This document shows, in pieces, positions 55,721 to 64,000 of a DNA stretch of 64,000 nt. The stretch covers positions 124,001-188,000 of the forward strand of contig NZ_JXSY01000011.1 in the NCBI RefSeq assembly GCF_004329715.1, given 5' to 3'. Numbering within the stretch: position 1 is the first letter of the stretch; the number at the start of each line of letters is the position of its first letter. The translations under genes were made by a program, and so were the position numbers. Source of the stretch: Bowmanella sp. JS7-9. GTDB lineage: Bacteria; Pseudomonadota; Gammaproteobacteria; Enterobacterales; Alteromonadaceae. A model generated the notes under the pieces. It was not told where the DNA came from. It did not search any database and saw only the letters and a list, made by a program, of their open reading frames with translations.

Positions 55721-56953
55721 ATGCGGCTAAAAGTGCTGGTCATTGAGGATAACCAACAGGTTGGCGAGATTTTGCGTCAGGTGGTGGATACCGCCGGCTT
55801 TGAACCTGTGATGACCACCAGCCTGACCCAGGCACGCTATCTGTTTGCTGAGGATCAGCCAGAAACTTATCTGTGCGCCATTGTTGATTATGCCCTGCCA
55901 GATGCGCGTCATGGTGAAGCTGTACGCGAAATGCTCGACGCCTATATTCCGGTGATTGTGATGGCCGATACCGACGAGCCCAGTGTGCGTAACGCCATGT
56001 TCAAAATACCGGTGGTGGATTATTTCGCCAAAGGCAATGCCCAGGTGTATGACTATATCAGCCGCTTACTGACCCGGCTGGATAAGAACCGTGCCGTTGG
56101 GGTGTTAGTGGTGGAGGCCATTGAACGCAAGCGACGTAATATCCAGCAGATTTTACAGCGCTACAATTTTGATGTGTTTGCGGTAAATGACCTGAAAAAG
56201 GTCAATCGAATGCTCAGTCAGTACCCACATATCCGTTTGTTGATTGTTGCCGATGAGATTGCCGGTCAGTCAGGCATTTTGTTGGTGGAGCAGTTGCGCC
56301 AGCAATACAGCAAAGACAGACTGGCTATTCTTGGTGTAGCGCCAGACAAGTCCAACGGGGTATCAGCTAGTTTTATCAAAGGCGGCGCCAATGACTATAT
56401 TATTGAGCCCTTCAGTGTCGAAGAGATGCTCTGTCGGGTGCAGTTGAACGTGGACTATCTGGATGTGATTGGCGCGTTAAGCGAGGCCGCACATTCGGAT
56501 TGGCTTACCGGGCTGTCTAATCGCCGGCATTTTTTCGCGCAGGCGCCGGATTTTTTGCGTCGCTTTAAATCCAGCCAGGTGGCACTGCTGGATATTGATC
56601 ACTTTAAAATGGTCAATGATACCTATGGCCATGATGCTGGTGATGCCGCGCTTAAGGCCGTTGCCGGTATTATTAAACAAAACAGTGCGGATGGTCTGGC
56701 AGCCCGCATGGGCGGTGAAGAATTTGTATTGCTGCTGCATGGTGAGCCAGAGGTTATCCGGCAACGGCTGGATGGGTTACGCCAACAGGTTGAGAGCCTG
56801 ACCATTCGCTATCGTCAGCAAACACTGCAATGCACCATAAGTATTGGCGTGGCACAAATTCGCAGTTTTGAGCTGGATGCGGCAATTGCATCAGCAGACA
56901 AGCGACTATATTGCGCCAAACAACAGGGGCGTAACCGCGTCATTAGTGATTAA
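55721..56953 (+). CDS. Response-regulator diguanylate cyclase with a degenerate second receiver
   Basis: 410 residues, PleD-like order REC-REC-GGDEF. The first receiver has the acidic residues in VLVIEDNQQVGEIL, a phosphorylatable Asp in CAIVDYALPD and Lys in YFAKGN. The second lacks the acidic pair, and its conserved Lys is Glu (YIIEPFSVEEM), so it is likely a dimerisation adaptor. The cyclase has DWLTGLSNRRHF and AARMGGEEFVLLL. No RxxD inhibitory site precedes GGEEF. The ATG at 55721 has a GGGGGAG seven bases ahead. Confidence 0.92.
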   Translation: MRLKVLVIEDNQQVGEILRQVVDTAGFEPVMTTSLTQARYLFAEDQPETYLCAIVDYALPDARHGEAVREMLDAYIPVIVMADTDEPSVRNAMFKIPVVDYFAKGNAQVYDYISRLLTRLDKNRAVGVLVVEAIERKRRNIQQILQRYNFDVFAVNDLKKVNRMLSQYPHIRLLIVADEIAGQSGILLVEQLRQQYSKDRLAILGVAPDKSNGVSASFIKGGANDYIIEPFSVEEMLCRVQLNVDYLDVIGALSEAAHSDWLTGLSNRRHFFAQAPDFLRRFKSSQVALLDIDHFKMVNDTYGHDAGDAALKAVAGIIKQNSADGLAARMGGEEFVLLLHGEPEVIRQRLDGLRQQVESLTIRYRQQTLQCTISIGVAQIRSFELDAAIASADKRLYCAKQQGRNRVISD

Positions 56954-56965
56954 CAGGAACAGCAA

Positions 56966-57430
56966 ATGCGAAGATTACTTTGGATAGCATTGTGGTTAGC
57001 CGGCACAGTTAACGCTGCGCCACGCTGGGATGAGCAACAGCAACAAATTGTCCACGCCATGCAGCAACTGGCCGATGCCAGTGATTATAAGTCTGCCAGT
57101 ATCGACGACTATGCCAGCCAGTTGTGTGACGATTTCACTCGCTGGACCATTGGCAGCCAGGCGGTGAATGACAAAGATGGCTGGGTTGAGGGTGTGTCGA
57201 CCTGGATTGCACGTGGCTGGTCAGTGGCGGCGCGTACCGCCGATATTGTTGATATTCAGGTTAAAGGGGACTTCGCGTTTAGTCGCCGCATTGTGACTGA
57301 AGCCTATATCGGCCCAAATCAGCAAAGTTCTATGTCCACGTCTGCGCTGGCGGAGACCTGGCATCGCGAAGGCGATGGCTGGAAGCTTTATCAGCTTACT
57401 GTCCAGCCGTTACCCAATCCAAAATCTTAA
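56966..57430 (+). CDS. Secreted NTF2/SnoaL-like protein
   Basis: 154 residues with a signal peptide (LLWIALWLAGTVNA). The mature part (SIDDYASQLCDDFTRWTIGSQ, KDGWVEGVSTWIARGW, then LAETWHREGDGWKLYQLTVQPLP) has the helix-plus-curved-sheet pattern of NTF2-like/DUF4440 proteins. Function is unknown. It starts 12 bases after the cyclase gene and ends with a four-base overlap with the converging rarD. Confidence 0.7.
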   Translation: MRRLLWIALWLAGTVNAAPRWDEQQQQIVHAMQQLADASDYKSASIDDYASQLCDDFTRWTIGSQAVNDKDGWVEGVSTWIARGWSVAARTADIVDIQVKGDFAFSRRIVTEAYIGPNQQSSMSTSALAETWHREGDGWKLYQLTVQPLPNPKS

Positions 57431-58329
57431 GCGGTCTTTCGCGCACGGCGCTGCTGACGGTAGCGCCGGTATGAGTCAAAACTAAACAGCGCCAATGCTG
57501 TCCACACAAAGCCAAATGTGACCAGGCGTGCCGGTTCTAGTGGTTCGTTGTACAAGGCGACGGCCAGAATAAACATCACACTCGGGCCGATATACTGAAA
57601 GAACCCCAGGGTTGAATACATCAAACGCTTGGCCGCGGCGGTAAAGCACAGCAACGGCGCGGTGGTGACAATGCCGGCGGCCATCAGCAATAAATTCAGA
57701 CTGCTGCTATTTTGGGTGAAGTCGGCACTGGGACTGGCGAACCAAATCCAGTAACCCAGCGCAAAGGGCATCATCATGCTGGTTTCGATCAACAAGCCGG
57801 GTAACGAGTCCACTGCCACCTGCTTACGCAACAAGCCATAAATGCCAAAACTGCCGGCCAATACCAGAGCGATCCATGGTAAATGCCCCACACTGATCAC
57901 CAGATAACTGACCCCAATCAGCGCCAGTCCTACTGCTACCTGTTGCAGCCGATATAAGCGTTCACCGAGGAAGACAAAACCCAGTAACACGTTGATTAGT
58001 GGATTTATGTAGTAACCGAGGCTCGCCTCGAGAAGATGATCATTATTCACCGCCCAGATAAACAACAGCCAGTTGCCGGCCAGCAACACCCCGGAAATCA
58101 GCAGGGTTTTCAGCACCGCGGGTTGGCGTAACGCAGCTTTGACCTTGTGAATATTTTTTAATCCAAACGCCAGTACCACCAAAATTAACATGGACCATAC
58201 GATGCGGTGCATCAGTATCTCAGTGGCGGGAATGGCTTTGATCGCTTTGAAATAGACAGGGGCAAAGCCCCACATGCTGTAAGCTGCGATGGCATAGAGT
58301 ACACCGGCACGCGCTGGATTTTGCTGCAT
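57427..58329 (-). CDS. rarD: RarD-type EamA transporter
   Basis: 300 residues with ten predicted helices, a DMT-superfamily permease. RarD features are AIAAYSMWGFAPVYFKAIKAIPATEILMHRIVWS, then LEASLGYYINPLINVLLGFVFLGERL and AAKRLMYSTLGFFQYIGPSVMFI. The substrate is not known. The ATG at 58329 is preferred to the GTG at 58335. Confidence 0.93.
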   Translation of the reverse strand: MQQNPARAGVLYAIAAYSMWGFAPVYFKAIKAIPATEILMHRIVWSMLILVVLAFGLKNIHKVKAALRQPAVLKTLLISGVLLAGNWLLFIWAVNNDHLLEASLGYYINPLINVLLGFVFLGERLYRLQQVAVGLALIGVSYLVISVGHLPWIALVLAGSFGIYGLLRKQVAVDSLPGLLIETSMMMPFALGYWIWFASPSADFTQNSSSLNLLLMAAGIVTTAPLLCFTAAAKRLMYSTLGFFQYIGPSVMFILAVALYNEPLEPARLVTFGFVWTALALFSFDSYRRYRQQRRARKTA

Positions 58330-58401
58330 GGTCACGTCAGGTCAGGGAAATGGGCGCAAATGGTGCGCTAAGCGCAATGAAATTACAATTCTGTTCAGCG
58401 C

Positions 58402-58854
58402 TTAGTTAGCCACTTTTAGCATATACAGACAATTTTCCAGCGGCATAACATCCGGATAGTCGGCATAAGAATAACCGGCGCGCTCATAAGCCTGTCGCGC
58501 GGGGGTATTGTCGGCCAGTACAAACAGACTAAAGCCATGATGCGCCAGCGTTTGTTGTGCGGTCTGTTCCAGCCCATTGAGTAATGTCTGGATTAACCCC
58601 TGACCGCGTGCGTGCGGTGCGATGGCCAACCGGGCCATATGCGCCCGCTGGTGGCGAAGATAAAACTGACCAAACCCCACCAATTGCTGGTTGTGCCACA
58701 GGCTGAAACTGTGACAGCTGGCCAGTTGCAGGTGTTCGTGCCGAAGTGGAAAACCTCCACTAGGCCCTGCCCACTGGAATACCGCGTGTTCATTGGGAAA
58801 CCAACCGGTCAGTGTGTCGAAATCTGTGAGGTCGAAAGGTCTGAGTTCTGTCAT
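58402..58854 (-). CDS. GNAT family N-acetyltransferase
   Basis: 150 residues. The acetyl-CoA loop is in ARLAIAPHARGQGLIQTLLNGLE (R-G-Q-G), and motif B is NTPARQAYERAGYSYAD. Substrate unknown. Its ATG overlaps the stop of the thioesterase gene upstream by one base (TGATG), so both are translated together. Confidence 0.9.
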   Translation of the reverse strand: MTELRPFDLTDFDTLTGWFPNEHAVFQWAGPSGGFPLRHEHLQLASCHSFSLWHNQQLVGFGQFYLRHQRAHMARLAIAPHARGQGLIQTLLNGLEQTAQQTLAHHGFSLFVLADNTPARQAYERAGYSYADYPDVMPLENCLYMLKVAN

Positions 58855-59309
58855 CAGCTAATCATATAGGTACCGGTACCTACTGCGATATGGGTACCCT
58901 GATCGTTATGTAATTCCATGCGACAGACCGCGACCCGACTGCCTTTGCGAATCACATGGGCGGTAGCAATGAAGGTGTCACCCGAACCCGGACGCAGATA
59001 ATCCACACGCATATCAATGGTGCCGACTTTGCGTAAGCGCTGGCGTAGTTCATCAATGGCCACATCTGGCATGTGGCGCACGGCTTCTAACACCGCCATC
59101 AAACCGCCGGCCGTATCCAAAATCGACGCGGTTACCCCGCCGTGTAATATCCCCAGCATGGGGTTACCGGTCAGCTGCTGATTGGCTGGCATGTGGATTT
59201 CCACCTGTTCGTTATCGTAGCGGACGAATACCAGGCCGAGTAGCTGGTTAAATGGCATATCGCGGAAAATCTGCGTAATAGCCTCATTGATTGTATCAGT
59301 TTGTTGCAT
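58854..59309 (-). CDS. Hotdog-fold thioesterase (YigI/PaaI-like)
   Basis: 151 residues. The hotdog core reads MLGILHGGVTASILDTAGGLMAV, with the family HGG motif, and VDYLRPGSGDTFIATAHVIRKGSRVAVCRMELHND. Such proteins hydrolyse acyl-CoA thioesters. It precedes the GNAT gene with a TGATG overlap and diverges from recQ. Confidence 0.9.
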   Translation of the reverse strand: MQQTDTINEAITQIFRDMPFNQLLGLVFVRYDNEQVEIHMPANQQLTGNPMLGILHGGVTASILDTAGGLMAVLEAVRHMPDVAIDELRQRLRKVGTIDMRVDYLRPGSGDTFIATAHVIRKGSRVAVCRMELHNDQGTHIAVGTGTYMIS

Positions 59310-59440
59310 ACAGAATAGCTAGTCTTGGATGTAGTCTGACTATCTCCTGCCTTTTAGGTAAATTCAAGTAAGTCCTGCTCCAGCGAGAGCGGCTTTTGCG
59401 CTAAACTGCGCGGCCGGACCCATAACCATCAACAGGAATA

Positions 59441-61240
59441 ATGACAACACCGCATACTAGTGCCCTCTCGGTACTTAAACAGGTATTTGGCTATCGTACT
59501 TTCCGGCCAGGGCAGGAGAGTGTGATTGAACACACCCTCGATGGTCAGGATACGCTGGTGCTGATGCCCACTGGCGGGGGGAAGTCATTGTGTTATCAAA
59601 TTCCTGCGTTGTTATTACCCGGTCTGACTATCGTGGTGTCGCCACTGATCTCGCTGATGCGCGATCAGGTCGATGCGCTCAAAGTGGCGGGTGTGGCGGC
59701 GGAGTTACTCAATTCGTCGCAACCTAAAGAGCAGCAAATTGCGGTGCTCAATGCCCTGCATGAAGCAAGAATTAAGATTCTGTATGTTGCTCCCGAGCGT
59801 CTGATGCAGGCGGACTTCCTGCACCGGGTGCAGGAGTGGGATGTGCAGTTATTTGCCATCGATGAAGCGCACTGTGTGTCTCATTGGGGACACGATTTTC
59901 GAAAGGAATACTGCCAACTTGGGCAGCTTAAACAGCTGTTTCCGGCCATTCCGGTGATGGGGCTAACCGCCACTGCCGATCTGGCAACCCGGCGCGATAT
60001 CCTGATTCAGTTGGGCCTGCAAAATCCATTTATTTATCAGGGCAGTTTTGATCGCCCCAACATTCGCTACTCACAATTACTTAAGTTTAAGCCCCAGGAA
60101 CAATTACAAAAATACATCGCCACCCAGGAAGGCAGCGGCATCGTGTATTGCAATAGTCGTCGTAAGGTGGACGACGTGGCCGCTAAGCTGGCCGCGCAGG
60201 GCATCAATTGCATGGCCTACCATGCTGGCATGGAAAGCGATATGCGCGAGTATGTGCAGCGGGCATTTATTCAGGATCGTATCGATGTGGTGGTAGCCAC
60301 TGTGGCGTTTGGCATGGGCATCAATAAGCCGGATGTACGCTTTGTGGTGCATGTGGATTTGCCGCGCAGTATCGAGTCTTATTATCAGGAAACTGGTCGT
60401 GCCGGGCGGGACGGCTTGCCGGCGGAAGCCTTATTGCTGTTTGATGAAAAGGATGTGGCTAAAATCCGCCAGTGGATCAGTGAAAATGATAACCCGGAGC
60501 GTCAGGCTGTCGAGTTGCAGCGCTTTGCAGCCATGCATGCACTGGCCGAGGCACAAACCTGTCGTCGTCAGGTGCTGTTGAACTACTTTGGTGAATACAA
60601 TGCCAAAGCCTGCGGTAACTGCGATATCTGTCTCGATCCGCCGCGCCAGTTCGACGGCAGCGAAATCGCGCAAAAAGTGCTGTCTTGTGTCTACCGGCTA
60701 AAGCAGACATCCGACAGTGATTATGTGGTGGATATATTGCGTGGCAAAAAGCTCGCACACATAGTGGATGCGGGTCACGATCAGCTCACCACCTTCGGGA
60801 TTGGCCATGACTCCCCTGATGCCTATTGGCACAATGTGATTAACCAATTGATTCATCAGGGATTATTGCGGGTGGATATCACGCAGCGGGCGGTATTGAA
60901 GCTCACTGAAGCGGCGCGCCCTGTATTGAAAGGCGAACAGACGGTAACCCTCGCGGTGCCTCGTCTGACCATGGACTGGCAGCAGCGGGCCAAGCCAGAG
61001 CGACGTTTCTATGACAAACGTTTGTATGCCCGTCTGAAACATAAACGCAAGCAAATCGCTGAGCGTGACGCAGTGCCCCCATACGTGGTCTTTAGTGATC
61101 AAACGCTGATGGAACTGGCGGATGTTACGCCGGAAAGCCTGACCGAAATGCTGGCAATTTACGGGATTGGGCAGACTAAACTGGAACGCTATGGGCAGGA
61201 ATTTCTCGACGCCATCCAAACTTATCTGGCCGAGGGCTGA
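59441..61240 (+). CDS. recQ: ATP-dependent DNA helicase RecQ
   Basis: 599 residues, full length: motif 0/I FRPGQESVIEHTLDGQDTLVLMPTGGGKS, DEAH box IDEAHCVSHWGHDFRKEY, motif VI ESYYQETGRAGRDG. The zinc-binding region has CRRQVLLNYFGEYNAKACGNCDIC with four cysteines. A winged helix (RQC) and C-terminal HRDC domain (DVTPESLTEMLAIYGIGQTKLERYG) follow. RecQ unwinds 3'-5' in recombination repair. It is followed after five bases by an MBL gene. Confidence 0.97.
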   Translation: MTTPHTSALSVLKQVFGYRTFRPGQESVIEHTLDGQDTLVLMPTGGGKSLCYQIPALLLPGLTIVVSPLISLMRDQVDALKVAGVAAELLNSSQPKEQQIAVLNALHEARIKILYVAPERLMQADFLHRVQEWDVQLFAIDEAHCVSHWGHDFRKEYCQLGQLKQLFPAIPVMGLTATADLATRRDILIQLGLQNPFIYQGSFDRPNIRYSQLLKFKPQEQLQKYIATQEGSGIVYCNSRRKVDDVAAKLAAQGINCMAYHAGMESDMREYVQRAFIQDRIDVVVATVAFGMGINKPDVRFVVHVDLPRSIESYYQETGRAGRDGLPAEALLLFDEKDVAKIRQWISENDNPERQAVELQRFAAMHALAEAQTCRRQVLLNYFGEYNAKACGNCDICLDPPRQFDGSEIAQKVLSCVYRLKQTSDSDYVVDILRGKKLAHIVDAGHDQLTTFGIGHDSPDAYWHNVINQLIHQGLLRVDITQRAVLKLTEAARPVLKGEQTVTLAVPRLTMDWQQRAKPERRFYDKRLYARLKHKRKQIAERDAVPPYVVFSDQTLMELADVTPESLTEMLAIYGIGQTKLERYGQEFLDAIQTYLAEG

Positions 61241-61245
61241 CGGTT

Positions 61246-62004
61246 GTGAAACTACATATTCTTGATGGTTACATCCAAAAAATATATCTGGTTGAGTACC
61301 CTCATGGGTTGTTGTTGCTGGATGGCTGTAGTCGTCCTGATGTCAGCCTGCTCAGGGACTTTATCCAGCAAACCTTGGCGCGGCCTTTTAGCGACTTAAA
61401 GCTGGTGGTGGTCACCCATATGCACCCGGATCATGCTGGCGCTGCACATACACTCAGGGATTTAACCGGTTGTCAGATCATCAGTGGCGTGGTTGAGCGG
61501 CCGTGGTATCGCGGTATGTCCGGTTGGCTGATGTTTGCTACGGATCTGATCCTGACCCAGTGGGTGGCTGGGCGTATTGGTAAGCGCCGGCAAAATGTGT
61601 GGTATTCCCCGTTGCTACGACCCGATCGGCAGCTGGCTGATGGGCAACTTTTGCCTGGCTTTGAGGACTGGCAGGTGGTGACGACTCCCGGGCATACTGA
61701 CCGCGATATTTCGTTGTGGCACATGCCAAGCAACAAGATGTATGTGGCCGATTTAATGGTGCAGGTTAAGGGCCGTTTTTGCCCGCCATTTCCCGTGTTT
61801 CATCCTAATCAATACCGTGCATCTCTGCACAAAGTCAGAGCCATGCAGCCCGCCGCGCTATGGCTTGCCCATGTGGGTGAGGTAACGTTAACAGACGCCC
61901 AGTTTGAACATGTTCTGACGCTGGCGCCGAATAAACCGAAAACCCATTGGCGTGCCACCAAATTAAAGGTGCGTCAGTTGATTCTGCGTACCAGTAAAAA
62001 CTGA
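61246..62004 (+). CDS. MBL-fold metallo-hydrolase
   Basis: 252 residues. The metal-binding motif is VVTHMHPDHAGAAH (HxHxDH), followed by VVTTPGHTDRDISLW and YVADLMVQ (metal Asp). It resembles GloB-like or lactonase-type hydrolases, but the substrate is open. It starts at GTG (61246), five bases after recQ, and is probably co-transcribed. Confidence 0.9.
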   Translation: MKLHILDGYIQKIYLVEYPHGLLLLDGCSRPDVSLLRDFIQQTLARPFSDLKLVVVTHMHPDHAGAAHTLRDLTGCQIISGVVERPWYRGMSGWLMFATDLILTQWVAGRIGKRRQNVWYSPLLRPDRQLADGQLLPGFEDWQVVTTPGHTDRDISLWHMPSNKMYVADLMVQVKGRFCPPFPVFHPNQYRASLHKVRAMQPAALWLAHVGEVTLTDAQFEHVLTLAPNKPKTHWRATKLKVRQLILRTSKN

Positions 62005-62157
62005 TACACAAGGTTGAATCAGAGCGGGGTTTGGCCACAGACTCTGCAGGTCCTGAGTGCATGATAATTTCATTAAGATTGCGTTTGTTGTGAGCTAATT
62101 AAGCAAAATTAAGGTAATGTGGTGGGCTTAAACAGGATCAGGGACGTAACGTACAGC

Positions 62158-64000
62158 ATGGGAAATGGCGCGAAAATTGTGCATGCTGCGATCCTGTGGG
62201 TTGCGCTTACTGTCAGCGGATTTGCTCAGGTCACAGTACCGGTGCAAAGCGGGCTTGATCTCGCAGCGATGGACACCAGTATTCGCCCTCAGGATGACTT
62301 TTATCAGTATGTGAACGGCACCTGGCTGGCGCGTACTAAGATTCCCGCACAATTCACCAGTTATTCCATCTATACCGAAGCCTACGAACAGACCGAACAG
62401 GCGTTAAAGCGTATTGTTGAGCAGGCTGCGCAGGCTCGTGATCCCAGCGATGAGCAACGCTTGATTGCTGATTTATACCGGAGCTGGATGGACACTGCGC
62501 AGATTGAGCTGCTGGGATTAACGCCACTTACTCCTGAAATCCGCCAAATCCTTGCCATTAGTAATCATGAAGAACTGGTGCGTTGCATGCTGTTTCTGGA
62601 AATGCGTGGCGTGATGGTGCCCTTTACGCTGTATGTGCAACCGGATTTAAAAGACGCTACCCGCAACTTACTTTACCTGCACCAGAACGGCCTGACCCTG
62701 CCGTCACGCCGCTATTATCTGGACAACGACAACACCCAGTTTGCCGGCTATCGTCAGGCGTTGGGCTTATATGTACAACAAATGTTGGGATTTCTGCCTG
62801 ACCCGGTATGGCAGAAGCGCGTGCCGGCCGTGCTGGGTATAGAACAACAATTGGCGTCGTTGCATATAGAAGAGATGAGTAGTCGCGACACCGATGAAAC
62901 CTATCATCCTTATGCACTGGACGAGCTGGCACAAATTAGCCCGCAATTTCCGTGGGCAGGGTTAGACGTGTTGGCGGATTACACCGACCGCATCAATATT
63001 GATCATCCCCGTTACCTGCAGGGGTTAGCATCTGTGTTGCACAACACCCCGCTCGAGGACTGGCAGGCCTATTTGCTGTATCGCTTGATTGATAGCCGGG
63101 CCCGACATTTGCCTGCCGCGGTTGATGATATGCATCATTTATTACATGGCACTATCTTATCCGGTCAACAGCAGAAAAAGACCCGTTGGCGCCGTTCAGT
63201 GTCATTTATCAGCCAGCGTATGGCCGACCCGCTTGGCAAATTATATGTTGCGGAGAACTTCCCGCCAGAGGCCAAGCAGCGCGTCGAAAAAATGGTGTCA
63301 CAGGTGCTCACCACCTTTGAAAAGCGTTTAAAAGTGCTGGATTGGATGAGTGATGAGACCAAACTGGCGGCGCTGGAAAAGTTACAGCGCTTTGGTACTA
63401 AGATCGGTTATCCAACAAGCTGGCGCGATTTCAGCGGGTTAACGTTCGACCCGAAAAAGCACATGGATAACGTCAGACAACTGGCTCTGTTCAATTACCA
63501 GGCGGAACTGCGCAAACTGAAAGCACCGGTGGACAGAACTGAATGGTTTATGTCGCCGCAAACGGTCAATGCCTATTACGACCCCACCATGAATGAAATC
63601 GTGTTTCCGGCGGCCCGTTTACAAGCTCCGTTTTTCCAGCTGGAAGCCGATGATGCGGTAAACTACGGAGCGATTGGAGCCATTATTGGCCATGAAATCA
63701 GCCATGGTTTTGATAGTCAGGGCAGCCGCTTTGATGCCAACGGCAACTTGCGACACTGGTGGACGGATAAGGACAAACAGGCGTTTGCCGAGCGCGCCGA
63801 TAAGCTGATTGCCCAGTACAGTCAGTTCGACGTGTTGCCAGATCTGAAAGTGAATGCCAAGTTAACCCTGAATGAAAATATCGGCGATTTGGCTGGTTTG
63901 CGTCTCGCTTATTATGCGTATCTGGACAGTTTGCAAGGTAAGCCGTCTCCGGTGTTGGATGGCTTTAGTGGTGAGCAGCGCTTTTTTATCGGTTATGCCA
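62158..64000 (+). CDS. M13-family zinc metallopeptidase (3' end outside window)
   Basis: At least 614 residues. A signal peptide (IVHAAILWVALTVSGFA) is followed by the M13 start DLAAMDTSIRPQDDFYQYVNGTW. Next come LHQNGLTLPSRRYYLDN, the substrate-binding VNAYYDPTMNEIVFPAARLQ and the zinc site IGAIIGHEISHGFDSQGSRFD (HExxH), then LNENIGDLAGLRLAYYAY with the third-ligand Glu. M13 (neprilysin/PepO) enzymes cut peptides outside the cytoplasm. The start is uncertain: ATG 62158 has a poor site, while GTG 62119 has AAGG ahead. The final Cys/Trp end lies beyond position 64000. Confidence 0.93.
   Translation, partial: MGNGAKIVHAAILWVALTVSGFAQVTVPVQSGLDLAAMDTSIRPQDDFYQYVNGTWLARTKIPAQFTSYSIYTEAYEQTEQALKRIVEQAAQARDPSDEQRLIADLYRSWMDTAQIELLGLTPLTPEIRQILAISNHEELVRCMLFLEMRGVMVPFTLYVQPDLKDATRNLLYLHQNGLTLPSRRYYLDNDNTQFAGYRQALGLYVQQMLGFLPDPVWQKRVPAVLGIEQQLASLHIEEMSSRDTDETYHPYALDELAQISPQFPWAGLDVLADYTDRINIDHPRYLQGLASVLHNTPLEDWQAYLLYRLIDSRARHLPAAVDDMHHLLHGTILSGQQQKKTRWRRSVSFISQRMADPLGKLYVAENFPPEAKQRVEKMVSQVLTTFEKRLKVLDWMSDETKLAALEKLQRFGTKIGYPTSWRDFSGLTFDPKKHMDNVRQLALFNYQAELRKLKAPVDRTEWFMSPQTVNAYYDPTMNEIVFPAARLQAPFFQLEADDAVNYGAIGAIIGHEISHGFDSQGSRFDANGNLRHWWTDKDKQAFAERADKLIAQYSQFDVLPDLKVNAKLTLNENIGDLAGLRLAYYAYLDSLQGKPSPVLDGFSGEQRFFIGYA

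Overview
This is a 64 kb stretch of a gammaproteobacterial chromosome. The gene content (groESL preceded by fxsA, cutA-dsbD, ubiD-fre, ompR-envZ, uvrD, recQ, ppc, many chemotaxis and GGDEF proteins, a TonB-dependent receptor with an alteromonad-type plug start and a PEP-CTERM protein) points to a free-living aquatic member of the Alteromonadales. That assignment is inferred from family composition, not from a database match. No rRNA, tRNA, CRISPR array or intact insertion sequence was seen. Gene starts were moved inward from the longest reading frame where a ribosome binding site, signal peptide or stop/start overlap favoured it.

Layout. 1-1.6 kb: a truncated TonB receptor diverges from a LacI-type regulator, with two palindromic operators between. 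1.6-5.9 kb, minus strand: a membrane protein and a trypsin-like protease, then cutA-dsbD. 6-9.2 kb: fxsA, a DUF502 gene and groESL with a heat-shock promoter. 9.2-10.7 kb: an AT-rich foreign-looking patch with an unknown gene carrying a HEPN-like motif, an RNase HI relic and an orphan terminator. 10.8-24.6 kb: many small metabolic and hypothetical genes, several translationally coupled (HhH-GNAT; isochorismatase-CPCC-YbaK; SpoIIAA-like-hydroxyacid dehydrogenase), plus fre-ubiD on the minus strand. 24.6-27.8 kb: two small regulator/membrane-protein modules (XRE and PadR types) with phased operator repeats, then a PEP-CTERM gene flanked by two copies of a 34-bp terminator repeat. 27.8-33.8 kb: a SulP transporter, an FKBP isomerase, PEP carboxylase and a histone-deacetylase-like hydrolase.

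33.8-39.4 kb: a diguanylate cyclase overlapping a solute-binding protein, a chemoreceptor and an outer-membrane barrel. 39.6-45.1 kb: a tightly coupled three-gene SMC/condensin-like operon (ATPase, MksE/MukE-like, kleisin-like) with no adjacent Wadjet-type nuclease gene. 45.1-50 kb: a second chemoreceptor, a secreted subtilase and osmC-lrgA-lrgB. 50.1-53.3 kb: ompR-envZ-phzF coupled by TGATG overlaps. 53.4-62 kb: uvrD behind a near-consensus LexA box, a response-regulator diguanylate cyclase, rarD, a thioesterase-GNAT pair, recQ and an MBL hydrolase. The window ends inside an M13 metallopeptidase.

The best candidates for something new are the nuclease-less SMC operon, the HEPN-like gene in the patch behind groEL, and the two small regulator/membrane-protein modules with evenly phased operators.
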